Shown here: positions 19,813 through 31,544 of the stretch, piece after piece
Layout of the letters: every line of letters begins with the position of its first letter
How positions within the stretch are numbered: the first letter of the stretch is position 1
NCBI RefSeq assembly: GCF_003597395.2
Contig: NC_133770.1
Span: 297,847,482-297,911,481, forward strand
Length of the DNA stretch: 64,000 nt
Direction of reading: 5' to 3'
Origin: Chelonoidis abingdonii
Lineage: Eukaryota > Chordata > Testudines > Testudinidae
Notes under the pieces: generated by a model
Told to the model about the DNA's origin: nothing
The model's input: only the letters and a program-made list of their open reading frames with translations
Database searches by the model: none
Made by a program: the position numbers and the translations under genes

Positions 19813-22703
19813 GGGGGCTTTGTCTACACTGCCAAGTTTCTGCGCAGTAAAGCAGCTTTGCGCTGTAACTCCCGAGATGGACACACTGTCGAGCCACTTA
19901 GTGCGCAGAAACTGGGCAGTTGCAGCGCTGTAAAAAGCCCACCCCAATGAGAGGCGTAGAGCTTTCTGCGCCAGGGCTTCAGCACTGCAGTGCCATTGTA
20001 GACACCCTGGTCGATTACAGCGTTGCGATTGGCCTCCGGGAGATGTCCCACAATGCCTGTTCTCGCCTCTCTAATCATCGGTTTGAACTCTACTGCCCTG
20101 CCCTCAGGTGACCAACTGTGAGCCCCACCCCTTAAATTCCTTGGGAATTTTGAAAGTCCCCTTCCTGTTTGCTCAGTGACGTGTGCAGTGGTCTCAGCGC
20201 ATCTTTCCAGGTGGCCAGAATGAAGCCACGGAGTGGCTCTTACATGTTATGGAGCACCAAACAGACATGCTCCAGGCGCTACTAGCACTGCAAACCAAGC
20301 AGCTATGCGCTCGCCCTCCTCTGCAGCTGCTGTCGCAAAACTCTTTCCCATGTGCCCTCCCAGACATTGCCAGCACACTCTTAACCTCCTGGCTCCAGTC
20401 TGTACTCGCTGCATTCCACTCCTGCCCCGCCACCGTCCAGCCCTGCAGACTCCCACTACCCACTGCACTCAACACCCATCCCTCTGCAGTTTGGCCCTGC
20501 TGAAGTACAGCACTCGCTGCACTGTACTCCAAAGGGCAAGGTTGCATATGATGTATGATCCCTGGACATACACAATTCTTTCACCATCCCGGGACCCCAC
20601 CTCCTCTTGGGACCCTCCCTTCCCCCATCCCCCACAGTGCTGTTGTGATTTTTTGTTTGTCTCTCTCCTCCTCTTGTTGTTGTTTAATAAAATAATGGTT
20701 TTGTTTGAAAGCATCTTTATTCCATTAATTGATAGTAAACAGAGCTCTGCAAAGCCACAGGCAGTTTTCTTAAACCTTCACAGTGTATCATCTGCACCAA
20801 TCACAATCACCTCCTAGCATTGCAAGCACTGCACTCCAGAGCATAGCAATAATTATTAGCGGCTTTCAGCTTCAAATTGCAGCCTCAAGGCATCCTTGAT
20901 CCTTATCGCCCTGCGCTGGGCCCCTCTAATAGCCCTGCTCTCTGGCTGTTCAAATTCATCCTCCAGGCACTGAGCTTCTGCGGTCCAGCCCCGAGTGAAG
21001 CTGTCATGGTGTAATTCCCAAATTTGAACTTTAGCGTCCAAAATATGGGTACCAGCATGAATCCTCTAAGCTTTATTACCAGTTTAGATCCTGTAGTGCT
21101 GACACCAATCAGGACTTAGGGTAGAGCGCCTGATAAGCTCTGGTCTCCCCCAAAAACCTTCCCTGGGGACCCCAAGACTCAGATTCCTTGAGTCTCACAA
21201 CAAAGGGGAATAAACCATTTCCCTTCCCCCTCCTTTCTTCCTCCAAGATTTTCCCCGCCCTGGGTATACTATAGACAAATTCAAGCTCCATGAATCTAAC
21301 ACAAAGAGATAAACGCAGAGAGCAGGTTTTCCCTCCTCCCTGTCTTCTTCCTCCCACCAATTCCCTGGTGAGTGCAGACTCCCTTCCCTGGAGTCTTACC
21401 CAAGATAACCAAAAGATCAGTTAGATTCTAAAAAAGAGGAAAACTTTAATAAAAGAAGGAAAAACAAAAATTGTCTTTGTAATCAAGATGAAATATTACA
21501 GGGTCGTTTAGCTTATAGACATCCAGCAGAAATACAATTTAAGATACTTCCAGCAAATACACATCTGCAAATAAAGAAAAACAATTTAAAAGACTATAAC
21601 CGCCTTTTTACTTACTCACTATTCTGAATAGATAAGAGACTGTAGCAGGGAGATTGGCAGAAACCTGGTTGCACCTCTAGTCCTGTCCAGGACCCAGAGA
21701 GAACAAAGCCAAACCCAAAAACCACAAACAAAGGCTTCCCTCCCTTGAGATTTGAAAGTATCTTGTTTCCTGATTGGTCCTCTGGTCAGGTGTTGTTTGT
21801 TAACCCTTTCCAGGTGAAAGAGACATTAACCCTTAGCTATCTGTTTATGACAGAAGCTTTCACCCTTCCCTTCACAAATATTATGATACGTACAGCACAC
21901 AGCTATAAGCATAGGAATATTGTCATTGGCCATGTCCAGCCTCCCATATAGCCCGTACCAGCGGCCTTTAAACAGCCAAAAGCGCATTCAACAGTCATTC
22001 TGCACTTGCTCAGCCTGCTGTTGAATGGGTCCTTGCTGCTATCAAGGTGCCCCGGGTATGGCTTCATGAGCTACATACAGCATTAAGGGGTAGGCAGCAT
22101 CTCCCAGGATCACAATGGGCATTTCGACTTCCCCTATAGTGAAAGTCCCTGGGAAGAAAGTCTAGGAAGAAAGTCCCTGCTTGCAGCTTCCTGAACAGGC
22201 CAGTGTGCCAAAAGATGTGTGAAAGATTAACCAGCCTGCGTTAATGTCTGTGAAATGCCCACGGTGATCCACAGGTGCCTGGAGAACCTTTGAGAAATAC
22301 CCCTTGCGATTAATGTACTCAGTGGCTAGGTGATCTGATGCCAGAATTGGAATATGCGTGCCATCTATCACCCCTCCACTGTCAGGGAAGCCCATTTGTG
22401 AAAAGCCATCCACAATGTCGCGCATGTTGCCCAGAGTCACGGTCTTTCAGAGCAGGATGCGATTAATGGCCCTGCACACTTCCAGCAACACATGTCAACT
22501 TTCCCACTCCGAACTGGTTAGTGACCCATTGGTAGCAGTCTGGAGTAGCCAGCTTCTACAGTACACGTGCTCCTCCAAAGATAGGGCAGCTCTCATTCTC
22601 GTGTCCTTGCGCCATAGGACTGGGGCAAGCTCATCACACAGTACCATGAATGTGGCTTTTCTCATCCAGAATTCATCCCACCTCTCATTTGGGCTCCAGC
22701 ATA
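19813..22703 (-). mobile_element. Remnant of an autonomous PIF/Harbinger transposon, interrupted by an LTR
   Basis: The left end gggggctttgtctacactgcc matches the termini of the Harbinger MITEs at 5303 and 9391. On the minus strand, 22162-22440 and 22495-22722 encode transposase pieces with the HARBI1-like DDE context: an IDGTHIPI block, then Y.NRKG, then FTDI..GW. The C-terminal end of the same protein appears at 20856-20996 (QRRAIRIKDALR). On the plus strand, about 20183-20500 resembles the second, Myb/SANT-like Harbinger protein (MEHQTDMLQALLALQ). Frames are broken throughout, so it is inactive. A solo LTR sits at 21002-21852, and the right end is cut off by CR1 sequence at about 22704. 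Confidence 0.75.
21002..21852 (-). mobile_element. Solo LTR with exact 5-bp duplication, inside the Harbinger transposase
   Basis: Termini on the plus strand are tgtcatggtgtaa...tttatgaca, so the minus-strand LTR reads TGTCAT...ATGACA. GAAGC is duplicated at 20997-21001 and 21853-21857. Minus orientation is inferred from an AATAAA complement near 21072, about 70 bp from the 3' edge. Related copies lie at 38365-39282 and 61290-62185. There are no internal viral genes. Confidence 0.85.
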
Positions 22704-22800
22704 GCAACATAAGAATGGCCATACTGGGTCAGACCAATGGTCCATCTAGCCCAATGTCCTGTCTTCTGGTGTTGGCCAGTGTGATGTGTTAATACCCACC
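22704..22800 (-). mobile_element. CR1-type LINE fragment, minus orientation
   Basis: The run 'aacataagaatggccatactgggtcagaccaatggtccatctagcccaatgtcctgtcttc' is the same family as 27640-27780 and 34985-35690. It truncates the Harbinger transposase. Confidence 0.75.
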
Positions 22801-22807
22801 CTAGGGG

Positions 22808-25800
22808 TGTTAGCCAAATGGGCTCGTTCTCCCCAGAGCTAGTCAATTACTCCAAGCAGATCATCATAGTACTGAACTATGTTACATGAGGGGTGTCTAG
22901 CCAGGAATGGGGCAAGGTCTCTCTTCAGCTGGCCGCCAAAAATCTCGGGGGCACAGGTCAGTCCCTGTGGAATAACAGTCCACAGATACTGAGCCTTATA
23001 ATGGGTATCCGGATCTTCCCATTCAAAAGCAAACAGCTTTTGAGATTCGGGGTCAAGGGGTATGGCCCAGAATAGTATGGGGGTTCGGGACAACTGGATA
23101 GGGGGCCTCTACAAGTTTGTTAACTTGTCTTAGATCCTGTACTAAACGATACTGTCCATTTAGTGGTTTGGACTGCGACCTACCTATTGGGTATTGTATA
23201 TGGGGTGTGCCTTCCCTCAGCCACCATCACCTCCAGAAAACTTTAGAATTCGGGTTTTAGCCCAAATTTGTTGTTGTCTAATTAGAGGGTTATTTTGTGT
23301 CGGACACGAACGGGCTGCCTCTCCCCTTCCTTTAAGTCAAATTCGTACTTGGGGGGAGATTCCTTTTCGCGAGCTACGTGCACGCCCCTGCTCCGCCCCA
23401 AACCTTCCTTACCCTTGGTATCAAGTCCTTTTCCTGTATTCTGGCTTAGTCCGCGGCAATATAAAAAAGTTCCAGCACTCATTTACCATCCCTAAATTTA
23501 ATATGAAGAGTGGTGTAAGGTATATTCATCGGCTCATACAGTGTTCACTTCAATTATAGTCTTTCCAGGTATGTATCGTATCGATGAGGATGATTTCGGC
23601 CTCTGCAAGTCTATCGGTGAGGATTGATCTCTTCCACGGAGTCATTAGCTAAATAAGTATTTTTTTCTCGTCAGGCCGCTGCTCTTTTTTCTTTGTCAAC
23701 GGGATCACGAGGTGGTAGATACTCCATACAGTAATGGTGGTGATGATCCTTGATGGATGCTCGCCACTACTAAAGGGATTGGTGTTCTCTATAATCCACG
23801 TTTCTTCAATTCCTGGAACAAATAGCCAAGGGCCTATTATCCTTGGCTTCTGGGCCTGGGACGGTGCTGTCTTAAGGGGGAGTAAAACTTCAGGGGCAAA
23901 GCCCCTCTGTATTGATCAAGGCTTCATTGGCGGTTTCCGCTACCTTTTAATTTGTACCGTTGAGGATCCAAGCAGTGCTGACAGGACATTTTGCTCTGCT
24001 TTAAGGTCGGGCTGCTGGGTCCCTACCTAACGGCCTTCTCTCTCATTTTGTGGGATCTTTCGTTTATCCCGATGATTAACACACTGGTAGTTTGTAAATG
24101 AATTGGAGGTGGTTTATGGCCTCAGTCCTACGTTCTCCTGTTTTATTAGTGTTTTCTTAGTTGGGAACAAACTGTGTCCTAGATGTTCTTTCTTGTCTGC
24201 AAATTGGCGCATTGGTTCATCCTAAGCGGACCATTTTCCCTCTTTATCCCCTTTCGTTATGTTAATCTCTACTCTATCGGCTGGTGTTAATTCTGCTCTC
24301 TCTTTCCAAGTCTTTCGTTGTCCCCTTTTCTTTTAAAGCCTATTGCAAGGGCCCGTTGCCCTTTTCGTCCGTCTTACCTCATCTGTACACATCCACACTT
24401 TTAAGACATTCTTCCAACAATTTCCTCTTATATTTCCTCTCTCCGATTGCTCCTCTCCACCTTTTGCTAATTCTTTCTTTATCATCATAGGATTTTGGTC
24501 TCAATGAAGAGAGGTAATAATACTCTGTCTTTCCGCATGTTTGGACCTAACCCCCTGGGTCTTATCGTATGCTCGTATCCTTCTAAAACTTTATGGTGTC
24601 GGCAAGTGCAGCGACCCGCTCGATTAAAAGGGCTCGCTCTGGTTTTTCCTTGTTCTTTCTTGCCTTATATTGTCCATTCCCTTTGCCCAATAGGGACTTT
24701 TCGATATTGGCACTGATGTGACCTCTAGCTACTTACCCACTCCTTATAGCAGTGTGGCGTGCAGTAGCGCCTTGAATGCTCTTTTGATCCCCACCTCATT
24801 TTATGTGACCATAGTTCGGAGTCCTTCTCTGGGCAACATGGGTCGCTCGTGACTGATCACTGTAATCGTGGTTTTTCTAGTGTTACCCACTCCACGGGCT
24901 CTCTCTGACAAACTACTATTACGTCTCATTTGTCCTAGGCTGCTACTACATAAACATCAATTGCAACTTGTCTACATCCCCCCATCGTCTTGTGATATGC
25001 TAGCTCGTTTATCAATCAATTTTGCTCTAAGAATTGCGTCGGGGAGGGTGACCGGCCTCTCAATCCTTACGGAAATGGGGATTCTTGCTGTTTCCAGTTA
25101 ACAAATCACATATGTTGGCACGGGAACATTATTATCATTTTACGCTGGCCATCTTGCCCCTAATCGTATTGCTAGGCGGCATCTCATGCAGTGTGCTGTT
25201 CCTGAGGTGGACACAACTAGTTGCCAGAAGTACATTAAGGCACCTCTAGTGGCTCCTGTGTAACTGAACACACTGTTCTCCGTGTGGACAGGTGATCCCG
25301 TTTCTGCGTCTTTGCTCCTTCGTCTATCAGGCGGAGTGGCTAGTCTCGTACCTTCACCTTACCCTTACACTATCAGGTCTTCAGGCTGGGTATATTTGAT
25401 CTTGAGGGCTTGGTCGGCTTATAATGGGAGGGGTGGAGATATATATAGTGTCAGGGTTTTGAGTTGGGATTACAGGGAGGTGCGTGCTATGCGCCTTCTT
25501 TACCACAGGGGTACCTGGGTATTTCCTTACTCGGACACCGGGCCATTCAGCCAACTCGACGTTCCTTTGTTCACATATATTGTAACCAAGGAGGGCGAAT
25601 TGCCATCCTGAGAGTCGCCTGCCAAGTGATCGTGAGTACTTAGTACCATGACGATGAGTCGTTCGGGTGCCGAGATGTCCGTTCGGGGTCACAATGCCAT
25701 AGCACTGCTTGTCTATTTCTAACTTCATGTACCACCATTTGGGCCATTCCACCAAATGTTGCCATTCTATCGTGCAAATTTAATCAAATTAAATTCTTTA

Positions 25801-25880
25801 CATAATACTGTACCATAATCTGCTGGCGCGGAAATGCCGGCCAATTGATTCTAACATACATCCCAGGGGTGTTTCCAGAG
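22808..25880 (-). pseudogene. Decayed endogenous retrovirus, gag-pol region (reverse transcriptase recognisable)
   Basis: On the minus strand, 22858-23180 encodes retroviral reverse-transcriptase remnants: a RLVQDLR block, a PQGL block and the catalytic YYDDLL motif near 22870, shifted between frames. The protein breaks off right after YYDDLL at a 50-bp segment (22808-22857) that reappears at 26633-26682. The stretch 23181-25880 lies where gag and protease should be, and its length fits, but I could not recognise those proteins; frames are short and full of stops. A gammaretrovirus-like origin is my reading of the RT motifs. Nothing here is functional. Confidence 0.6.
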
Positions 25881-26682
25881 TAAAAGCTCTGGTAGATCAG
25901 TTCTCGTGTAATAAGCAGAATCGAGTTTGCTGGGCAGGAGTTCCACGCAGGTGCACGGAGGGTGCGAGGCTGATCCCCCCACGTGCCAACAAGATATTGG
26001 TCACCGGGTTTCCCTTGCAGAGTTTTGGGCGTCTGGAGTCAGCTTTATTGCTCAGACCTGGTTACATTTACATAGACTTCCTCACATTTCGGCCTCCAAC
26101 AACAAGGAGAAGGATAAAACAGGATTACCCCTACTATGAACAAGAGCAGTTTCCTGGGTTTGTCTCAAGTCCCAATAATTATCCACAACGGCCCATAAAC
26201 TGATGTAGGCACCAACATTATCATTGGGCCGTTGCTTGCTAATGCCAAACAAACAAACAAGACAGGAGACACAAAACAGTCCACGAACTACAACATACTT
26301 AACATGCATACACCTTCCCATATCGGCGGCCTACAAAGTTCCATTATCCACCCACTTCCGGGGGGCGTTACTCTCAAGCCCTAGAGGTAACGCACTCCCC
26401 ACCCTACCGCCGGGGTGCGCGTCGGCTATGGGCTTGGAAGAAGGTAATCAATGCCTCTGTGTCCTCTGGGGACCTTCTCTAAAGAGACACCGTTCCGCCC
26501 CGGTCAGCCGGAGGTGGATCCGAGAGCACGAGCCGCACAATCAGCTCGAGTGGCCACTTCTTCTCAGTACCAGCTCCAACTAGCCCCGGTAGCATCAGGC
26601 CCTCTACAGGGAGGGTCCCGGCGGAGTTGCAATTGTTAGCCATGGGGCTCGTTCTCCTGGAGCTAGTCAATTACTCCAAGGA
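25881..26682 (-). mobile_element. Probable retroviral LTR material, minus orientation
   Basis: The complement of 26050 reads gcaataaagctgactcc, an AATAAA followed by U5-like sequence running down to about 25930. The 26633-26682 segment (tgttagcc...ttactccaag) repeats the one next to the RT at 22808-22857. A second complement AATAAA is at about 26720 (aataataaaggttcg), so two different LTRs may be fused. Boundaries and duplications were not found. Confidence 0.4.
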
Positions 26683-27639
26683 GCACAGAGAACCAAGACT
26701 TAGTTTTATTACGAACCTTTATTATATTATCGACTGAGCGTTGCCCTCCCCGACTAATGGCCAGAGGTACACCCGAGACAATCGTTTAATATTTAATACT
26801 ATTATTTACGTCATATCAGACCACACTGACACAACATATTTTCCAGGGGTTTGCAGACATGGGGTACATAGGTCTATTTGCCTGTTGATACACTCTAAAC
26901 ATTCCACGTTGTTCTCCTTGACCGAAGTACTTAGCAATGTTTGGTATTGGTTATGAAAGCAGGTCACTATTTCACAAGAACAGCAAAGCTTTAATCATTT
27001 TATCTATCAGGGGCATCTTTGTGGATACAAGCTTACCAAAGCTTCAGCTCAGAACAAGCATGTTCATACTATGTTCAGTTTCCTTTCTATACAGATCCGG
27101 AGTCTTTGATCTGGAGTTCCCAGAAGCAGGTAATTAGAACACAATGGGCCACTTTCCTCAAGGCATGTCTTCAAAGAGTTGGCTTTGGAGGAGAAGAATT
27201 GGCATTCCTCTCACCTCAGGGTATTTTCTAAGGAAATCCCCTTCACGGATATTGTTCCAAAAAGACCTTTGAATTGCCGCATACCTCCAGAGATTGCATA
27301 AATCTTGTCATTCTGCTCAAGAAATTCCATGCAATCTCAATACACCACTATTTGCATTTGTAATACAGTGAACTCCAAAGGAGTAAACCCTAAATCACTA
27401 AGGTTTAACTGAATTCAATAAAGTTTATCGTAATTCCATAAGGTTTGTTCAGGATATTACAGGATACTGTCAGCCTGTCACCCAGGCTTTCTGGACACTG
27501 ACGGAATGATTAGAAAGATAAGAGCTAGTTACATCTAGCTTGTCAAAGTAGTGACAGCTCCATGGCTACTCTATAATTGCCTCTGGCCCTTGAGTGTGTA
27601 AACACCAAGGAGGGACTGGAATTATTTAGTGAATATAAG
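26683..27639. other. AT-rich DNA next to the retroviral remnant
   Basis: This may include LTR U3 sequence to the right of the polyadenylation-like site, but no TG...CA terminus or target duplication could be set. No gene is visible. Confidence 0.35.
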
Positions 27640-27795
27640 AACAAAAGAATGGCCATACTGGGTCAGACCAATGGTTTTTCTAGCCCCAGCATCCTGTGTC
27701 CTGATTGTGTCTGGTGTCAGGTGCTTCAGAGGGAAGGAACAGAAGAGGGCAATTTGAAGTGATCTATTTCCTGACATCCCGTCCCAGCTTCTGGC
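27640..27795 (-). mobile_element. CR1-type LINE fragment
   Basis: It contains 'agaatggccatactgggtcagaccaatgg...caggtgcttcagagggaaggaacagaa', the same family and orientation as 22704-22800 and 34985-35690. Confidence 0.75.
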
Positions 27796-27798
27796 AGT

Positions 27799-28511
27799 TC
27801 ATAGAATCATAGAATATCAGGTTTGGAAGGGACCTCAGGAGGTCATCTAGTCCCACCACTTGCTCAAAGCAGGACCAATCCCCAACTAAATCATCCCAGC
27901 CAGGGCTTTGTTAAGCCTGACCTTAAGAGCCTCTAAGGAAGGAGATTCCACCACCTTCCTAGGTAACCCATTCCAGTGCTTCACCACTCTTCTCGTGAAA
28001 TAGTGTTTCCTAATATACAACCTAAACCTCCCTTGCTGCATCTTGAGACCATTACTCCTTGTTCTGTCATCAGGTACGACTGAGAACAGTCTAGAGCCAT
28101 CCTCTTTGGAGCCCCCCCCTTCGTAGTTGAAAGCAGCTATCAAATCCCCTCATTCTATCTCTTCTGCAAGACTACCACAATCCCGTTCCCCTCAGCCTCT
28201 CCTCATAAATCATGTGCTTCCAGCTCCCGTATTTTTTGTTGCCCTCAACGCTGGACTTTTTCCAATTTTTCCACATCCTTTTGTAGTGTGGGCCACAAAC
28301 TGGACACAGTACGCCCCCTGATGGTGCCTCACCCAATGTCGAAATAAGCATCACCAATGTCGAATAGAGGGGAATGATCACGTCCCTTGATCTGCTGGCA
28401 ATGCTCCTACTTATGCAGCCCAAAATGCCGTTAGCTTTCTTGGCAACAAGGGCACACTGTTGTTTCATATCCAGCTTCTCGTCCACCATAACCCCTAGGT
28501 CCTTTTCCGCA
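27799..28511 (-). mobile_element. CR1 LINE, 3' part with ORF2 C-terminus
   Basis: It starts on the plus strand with tcatagaatcatagaatatcaggtttggaagggacc, the complement of the CR1 3' tail. Minus-strand pieces 27886-28143 and 28172-28489 encode the end of the CR1 ORF2 protein (blocks such as ALVAKKANGILG, SRDVIIPLYSTLV, TRRVVKHWNGLPR). The two pieces are in different frames, so it is dead. Confidence 0.9.
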
Positions 28512-28524
28512 GAACAGTTGGAGG

Positions 28525-28620
28525 TTTAGGGACACTCAGAGCATGGGGTTGCATCCCTGACCATCTTAGCTAGTAGCCACTGATGGACCCCTCCTCCATG
28601 AACTTATCTAATGCTTATTT
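28525..28620 (-). mobile_element. Second CR1-type fragment
   Basis: The run 'gagcatggggttgcatccctgaccatcttagctagtagccactgatggacccctcctccatgaactt' belongs to the subfamily seen at 35150-35400, not to the neighbouring 27799-28511 copy. Confidence 0.65.
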
Positions 28621-29131
28621 TACTGCACTGAAGGGAATATCGACAGAAAGACTGGAATTAAATCAGTCCAGTGTGGTTTGTATACATTTGCCCATCACCA
28701 TGGTGTCTGAGAACGTAAAGAACTGTGCTGGAGAAGTCTGTCTCTAACAGTCCTGATCCAACACCCATTAAAGCCATTGGGAGATTTCTACGGGCTTCAA
28801 AGGTTTTTAGATCCAGCCATAAGGGAGATAGGAAAAGCCCCTTAACATGGAGCTTTAAAAACGACTCTAGATTGAGTAAAACCCCAGAAATGGATTGTAA
28901 TGAACAGTGCTGCACTGGCAGAGGGGGTGGGAGAGACAGACCTAACCTAGGTGATGAGTACCAGATAGGATAAATCCTAGGTAGGCTTTCAGATACCTCA
29001 GTCATGGGTGCAGTATGGAACTCTAGACAGATCTAATCTCTCTGTCTATCCAACAGGGGATGACAAACAGATTAGATAAACCAGAAATCATAGACTATAA
29101 AGCCTCGAGGGACCACTGTGATCATTTACTC

Positions 29132-29332
29132 CAGAGGTTCTCAAACTGAGAGGGGCGTGAAATGTATTTGGGGGTGGGGGGCATGAGAAGCGGCCACCCA
29201 GCGCTATCCTGCTGCCCAGCTCTGAAGGCAGAGTGGTATTCATATCAGTACAGGCACTTGTGTGGCAGTGGGAATAAATTACTACAGATACAAAGAAGTG
29301 GGGGCACGATCAAGTAAGTTTGAGAACCACTG
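29132..29332. mobile_element. hAT-like MITE inside CR1
   Basis: Ends cagaggttctcaaact and agtttgagaaccactg are inverted repeats. The flanks ATTTACTC (29124-29131) and ATCTAGTC (29333-29340) match at five of eight positions. The right copy is the intact CR1 sequence, so the left copy has mutated. Confidence 0.8.
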
Positions 29333-29626
29333 ATCTAGTCTGACCTCCTGTATGACATAGACCATAGGACTTCTCTGAATTAATTCCTGTTTAAACTAAA
29401 GCAGCATCTTGAAAAAAATATCCAATCTTGATTTAAAAATGGCCAGTGATGGAGAATCCACCATCTCTTTTGGGAGGTTGTTCCAATGGTTTATTATCCT
29501 CTCTATTCAAATTTGTGCTCTTTAACCTTCTCTATGTTAACCTAACTTGATTGAGCTCCTTGGGTCTAACACTGTAAAGCAGGTTTTCTCATCCATTAAT
29601 CATTCTACTGGCTCGTCCCTCTAAAC

Positions 29627-30645
29627 CAGTGGCTCTCAACCCTTCCAGACTACTGTCCCCCTTTCAGGAGTCTGACTTGTCTTGTATACCCGCAAGTTTC
29701 ATTTCACTTAAAAATGACTGCCTACAAAACCAGACATAAAAATACAAAAGTGTCACAGTCACACTAGTACTGAAAAATTGCTGACTTTCTCCTTTTTACC
29801 ATATGTCATGGAGTCCCTGGGCGATGCTCTGGAACTGCTCCCCACAAAGCCAGTCAGCACCTTGGGGAGCCTCCTCTCCCTTGGAGCAGACTTTTTCAGG
29901 GCAAGAAGCTCACACGTCTTCACCTCCTGGGTCTCTCCTTGGAGCATTCACCATCCTCTGGCCCTCTGTGCACTTCTCACCACGAGCCCGCCCCAGTGGG
30001 GTCCTGGGGAAGCCACAGGGTCCTGCACCCCCACTTTGCAGTCAGACATGACTCTCAGCCAGCCAGTAAAACAGAGGTTTATTCGATGACAGGAACACGG
30101 TCTAAAACAGAGCTTATAGGTACCGTGAACCAAACCCCTTGGCCGGGTCCGTTCTGGGGGGCAGTGAGCCAGACCCCCACATCTGCACTTCACTCCTCGT
30201 CCCCAGCCAGCTCCAGAGTGACACTCCCTCCAGCCCCTTCTCCTCTGCTCAGTTCCTTTCCCAGGCCAGGAGGTCACCTGAACTCTTTGTCTCCCACACC
30301 TTTAGCATCCTCTTGCAGAGGGGGAAGGGCCTGGCCATTAGTTGCTAGGTGACAGAGGGTCGGCCAGGAACTGAGGCCCCCCCACAGTATTCAGAGAAAA
30401 CATTAAGAACATTCCCAGTTCATCACACCATATAACTATAAAATAAATCAATTGAAACGCAAATATCATACTTACATTTCAGTGTATAGTACATAGAGCA
30501 GTATAAACAAGTGACTGTATGAAATTTTAGTTTGTACTGACTTCGCCTGTTGCAAACTAGGCAAATATCTGGATGAGTTGATGCACCCCATGGAAGATCA
30601 CCAAGTACCCCCAGAGGTACATGCATCCCTGGTTGAGAACCACTG
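29627..30645. mobile_element. hAT element inside CR1, itself hosting an LTR
   Basis: Ends cagtggctctcaaccc and ggttgagaaccactg are inverted repeats. Flanks CTCTAAAC (29619-29626) and CTCTTAAC (30646-30653) match 7 of 8. After removing the LTR at 29804-30427 and one 5-bp duplication copy, about 390 bp of non-coding hAT sequence remains. Confidence 0.85.
29804..30427 (-). mobile_element. Solo LTR with exact 5-bp duplication inside a hAT element
   Basis: The plus-strand termini are tgtcatggagtccc and cagttcatcaca. CCATA is duplicated at 29799-29803 and 30428-30432. An AATAAA complement at about 30077-30082 points to minus-strand transcription. It is 624 bp with no viral genes and is a different LTR family from the one at 21002. 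Confidence 0.85.
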
Positions 30646-31429
30646 CTCTTAACCATCTCCAATTTATCAACATCCTGCTTGAAGTGTGGATACCAGAACT
30701 GGACACAGGGAGTCCAGCAATGGTCTCACCAGTGCAAAACACAGAGGTAGAATAACCTCTTACTCCTACTCAGTATTTCCCAAGGATTGCATTAGCCCTT
30801 CTGGCCACCTCGTTGCAGTTGTGTTCCATTGATTATCCACCAGGAGTCCCCAAGTCATTTTCAGAGTCACTGTTCCCCAGGATGGAGACACCCCGTTATA
30901 TTCTCAGATACTATAGTGATGGCTGTGATATACAAAACTAGATATATCATCTCTATCTACCTCTAGCGCCTTTGATTCTGAGGTAATGGATTTCCCTGTG
31001 GACTTTTTTATTCGCATCATTATAACATCATCTCCTAGATTTAAAGCTTTGGGTTCCTATCCTGTCTTACACAACCCAGCACCACCATAGCCTCATAAAC
31101 TCACCCTCTCAATGCCTATGACTGTGGTGATATTCTTAGATGAACTCAGTGAAATTACCTTATAAAATAATAATCCAGCTCTGAGGTATTTGTTTTTTAA
31201 ATTCTATACAACGTGGTCAATTTACAATGTTCCAGGGTGTGTCTGTCTTGTGTAACAAACACCACAGGGCAAAGACAAATTAACATGATGGTAATCCTCC
31301 ATCCCCTGAAGAGATACCGCTGTGCTTTGAAAAATAGTGTGGGCTGGTGTGGAGAAGCTGTCCTTAAGTAACATGAACATATATTTAGCTAAGATGTCAT
31401 AAGAGAAAGTACTGAAATACCCCTGCACG

Positions 31430-31458
31430 ATCGCACACACACGCATACACACACACCC
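31430..31458. repeat. (CA)n-type microsatellite
   Basis: A short, interrupted cacacac run (cgcacacacacgcatacacacacacc). Confidence 0.7.
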
Positions 31459-31544
31459 CTTCACTATGCTCTTATGAGCCTGTAGAATATGTTGTGGTGT
31501 AGCATTTAACCTGTTTGCAAGCATCTAAGAAGGAAGACAACATG

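Larger units (their letters stand above)
29085..30960 (-). mobile_element. Old CR1-type LINE split by two hAT elements
   Basis: CR1-like blocks occur at 29085-29131 (catagactataaagcctcgagggaccactgtgatca), 29333-29626 (atctagtctgacctcctg...ccagtgatggagaatccaccat) and 30646-30960 (ccaatttatcaacatcctgcttgaagtgtggatacc). They are in one order and orientation and separated exactly by the hAT insertions at 29132-29332 and 29627-30645. Confidence 0.8.

Noticed and set aside
25381..25755. 124-codon minus frame as a possible retroviral gag piece
   Set aside because: No capsid or zinc-knuckle motif could be recognised; left as unassigned retroviral interior.
26641..26665. Sequence catggggctcgttctcc as a tRNA-Pro primer-binding site on the plus strand
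   Set aside because: The match breaks after about ten bases and the nearby polymerase is on the opposite strand.
27886..28489. Apparent protein-coding frames with clear homology
   Set aside because: Homologous to the CR1 ORF2 protein; annotated as LINE remnant, not host gene.
31430..31458. CRISPR-like or other regular spacer array at the CA and other simple repeats
   Set aside because: Plain microsatellites in a vertebrate genome; no direct repeats with unique spacers.
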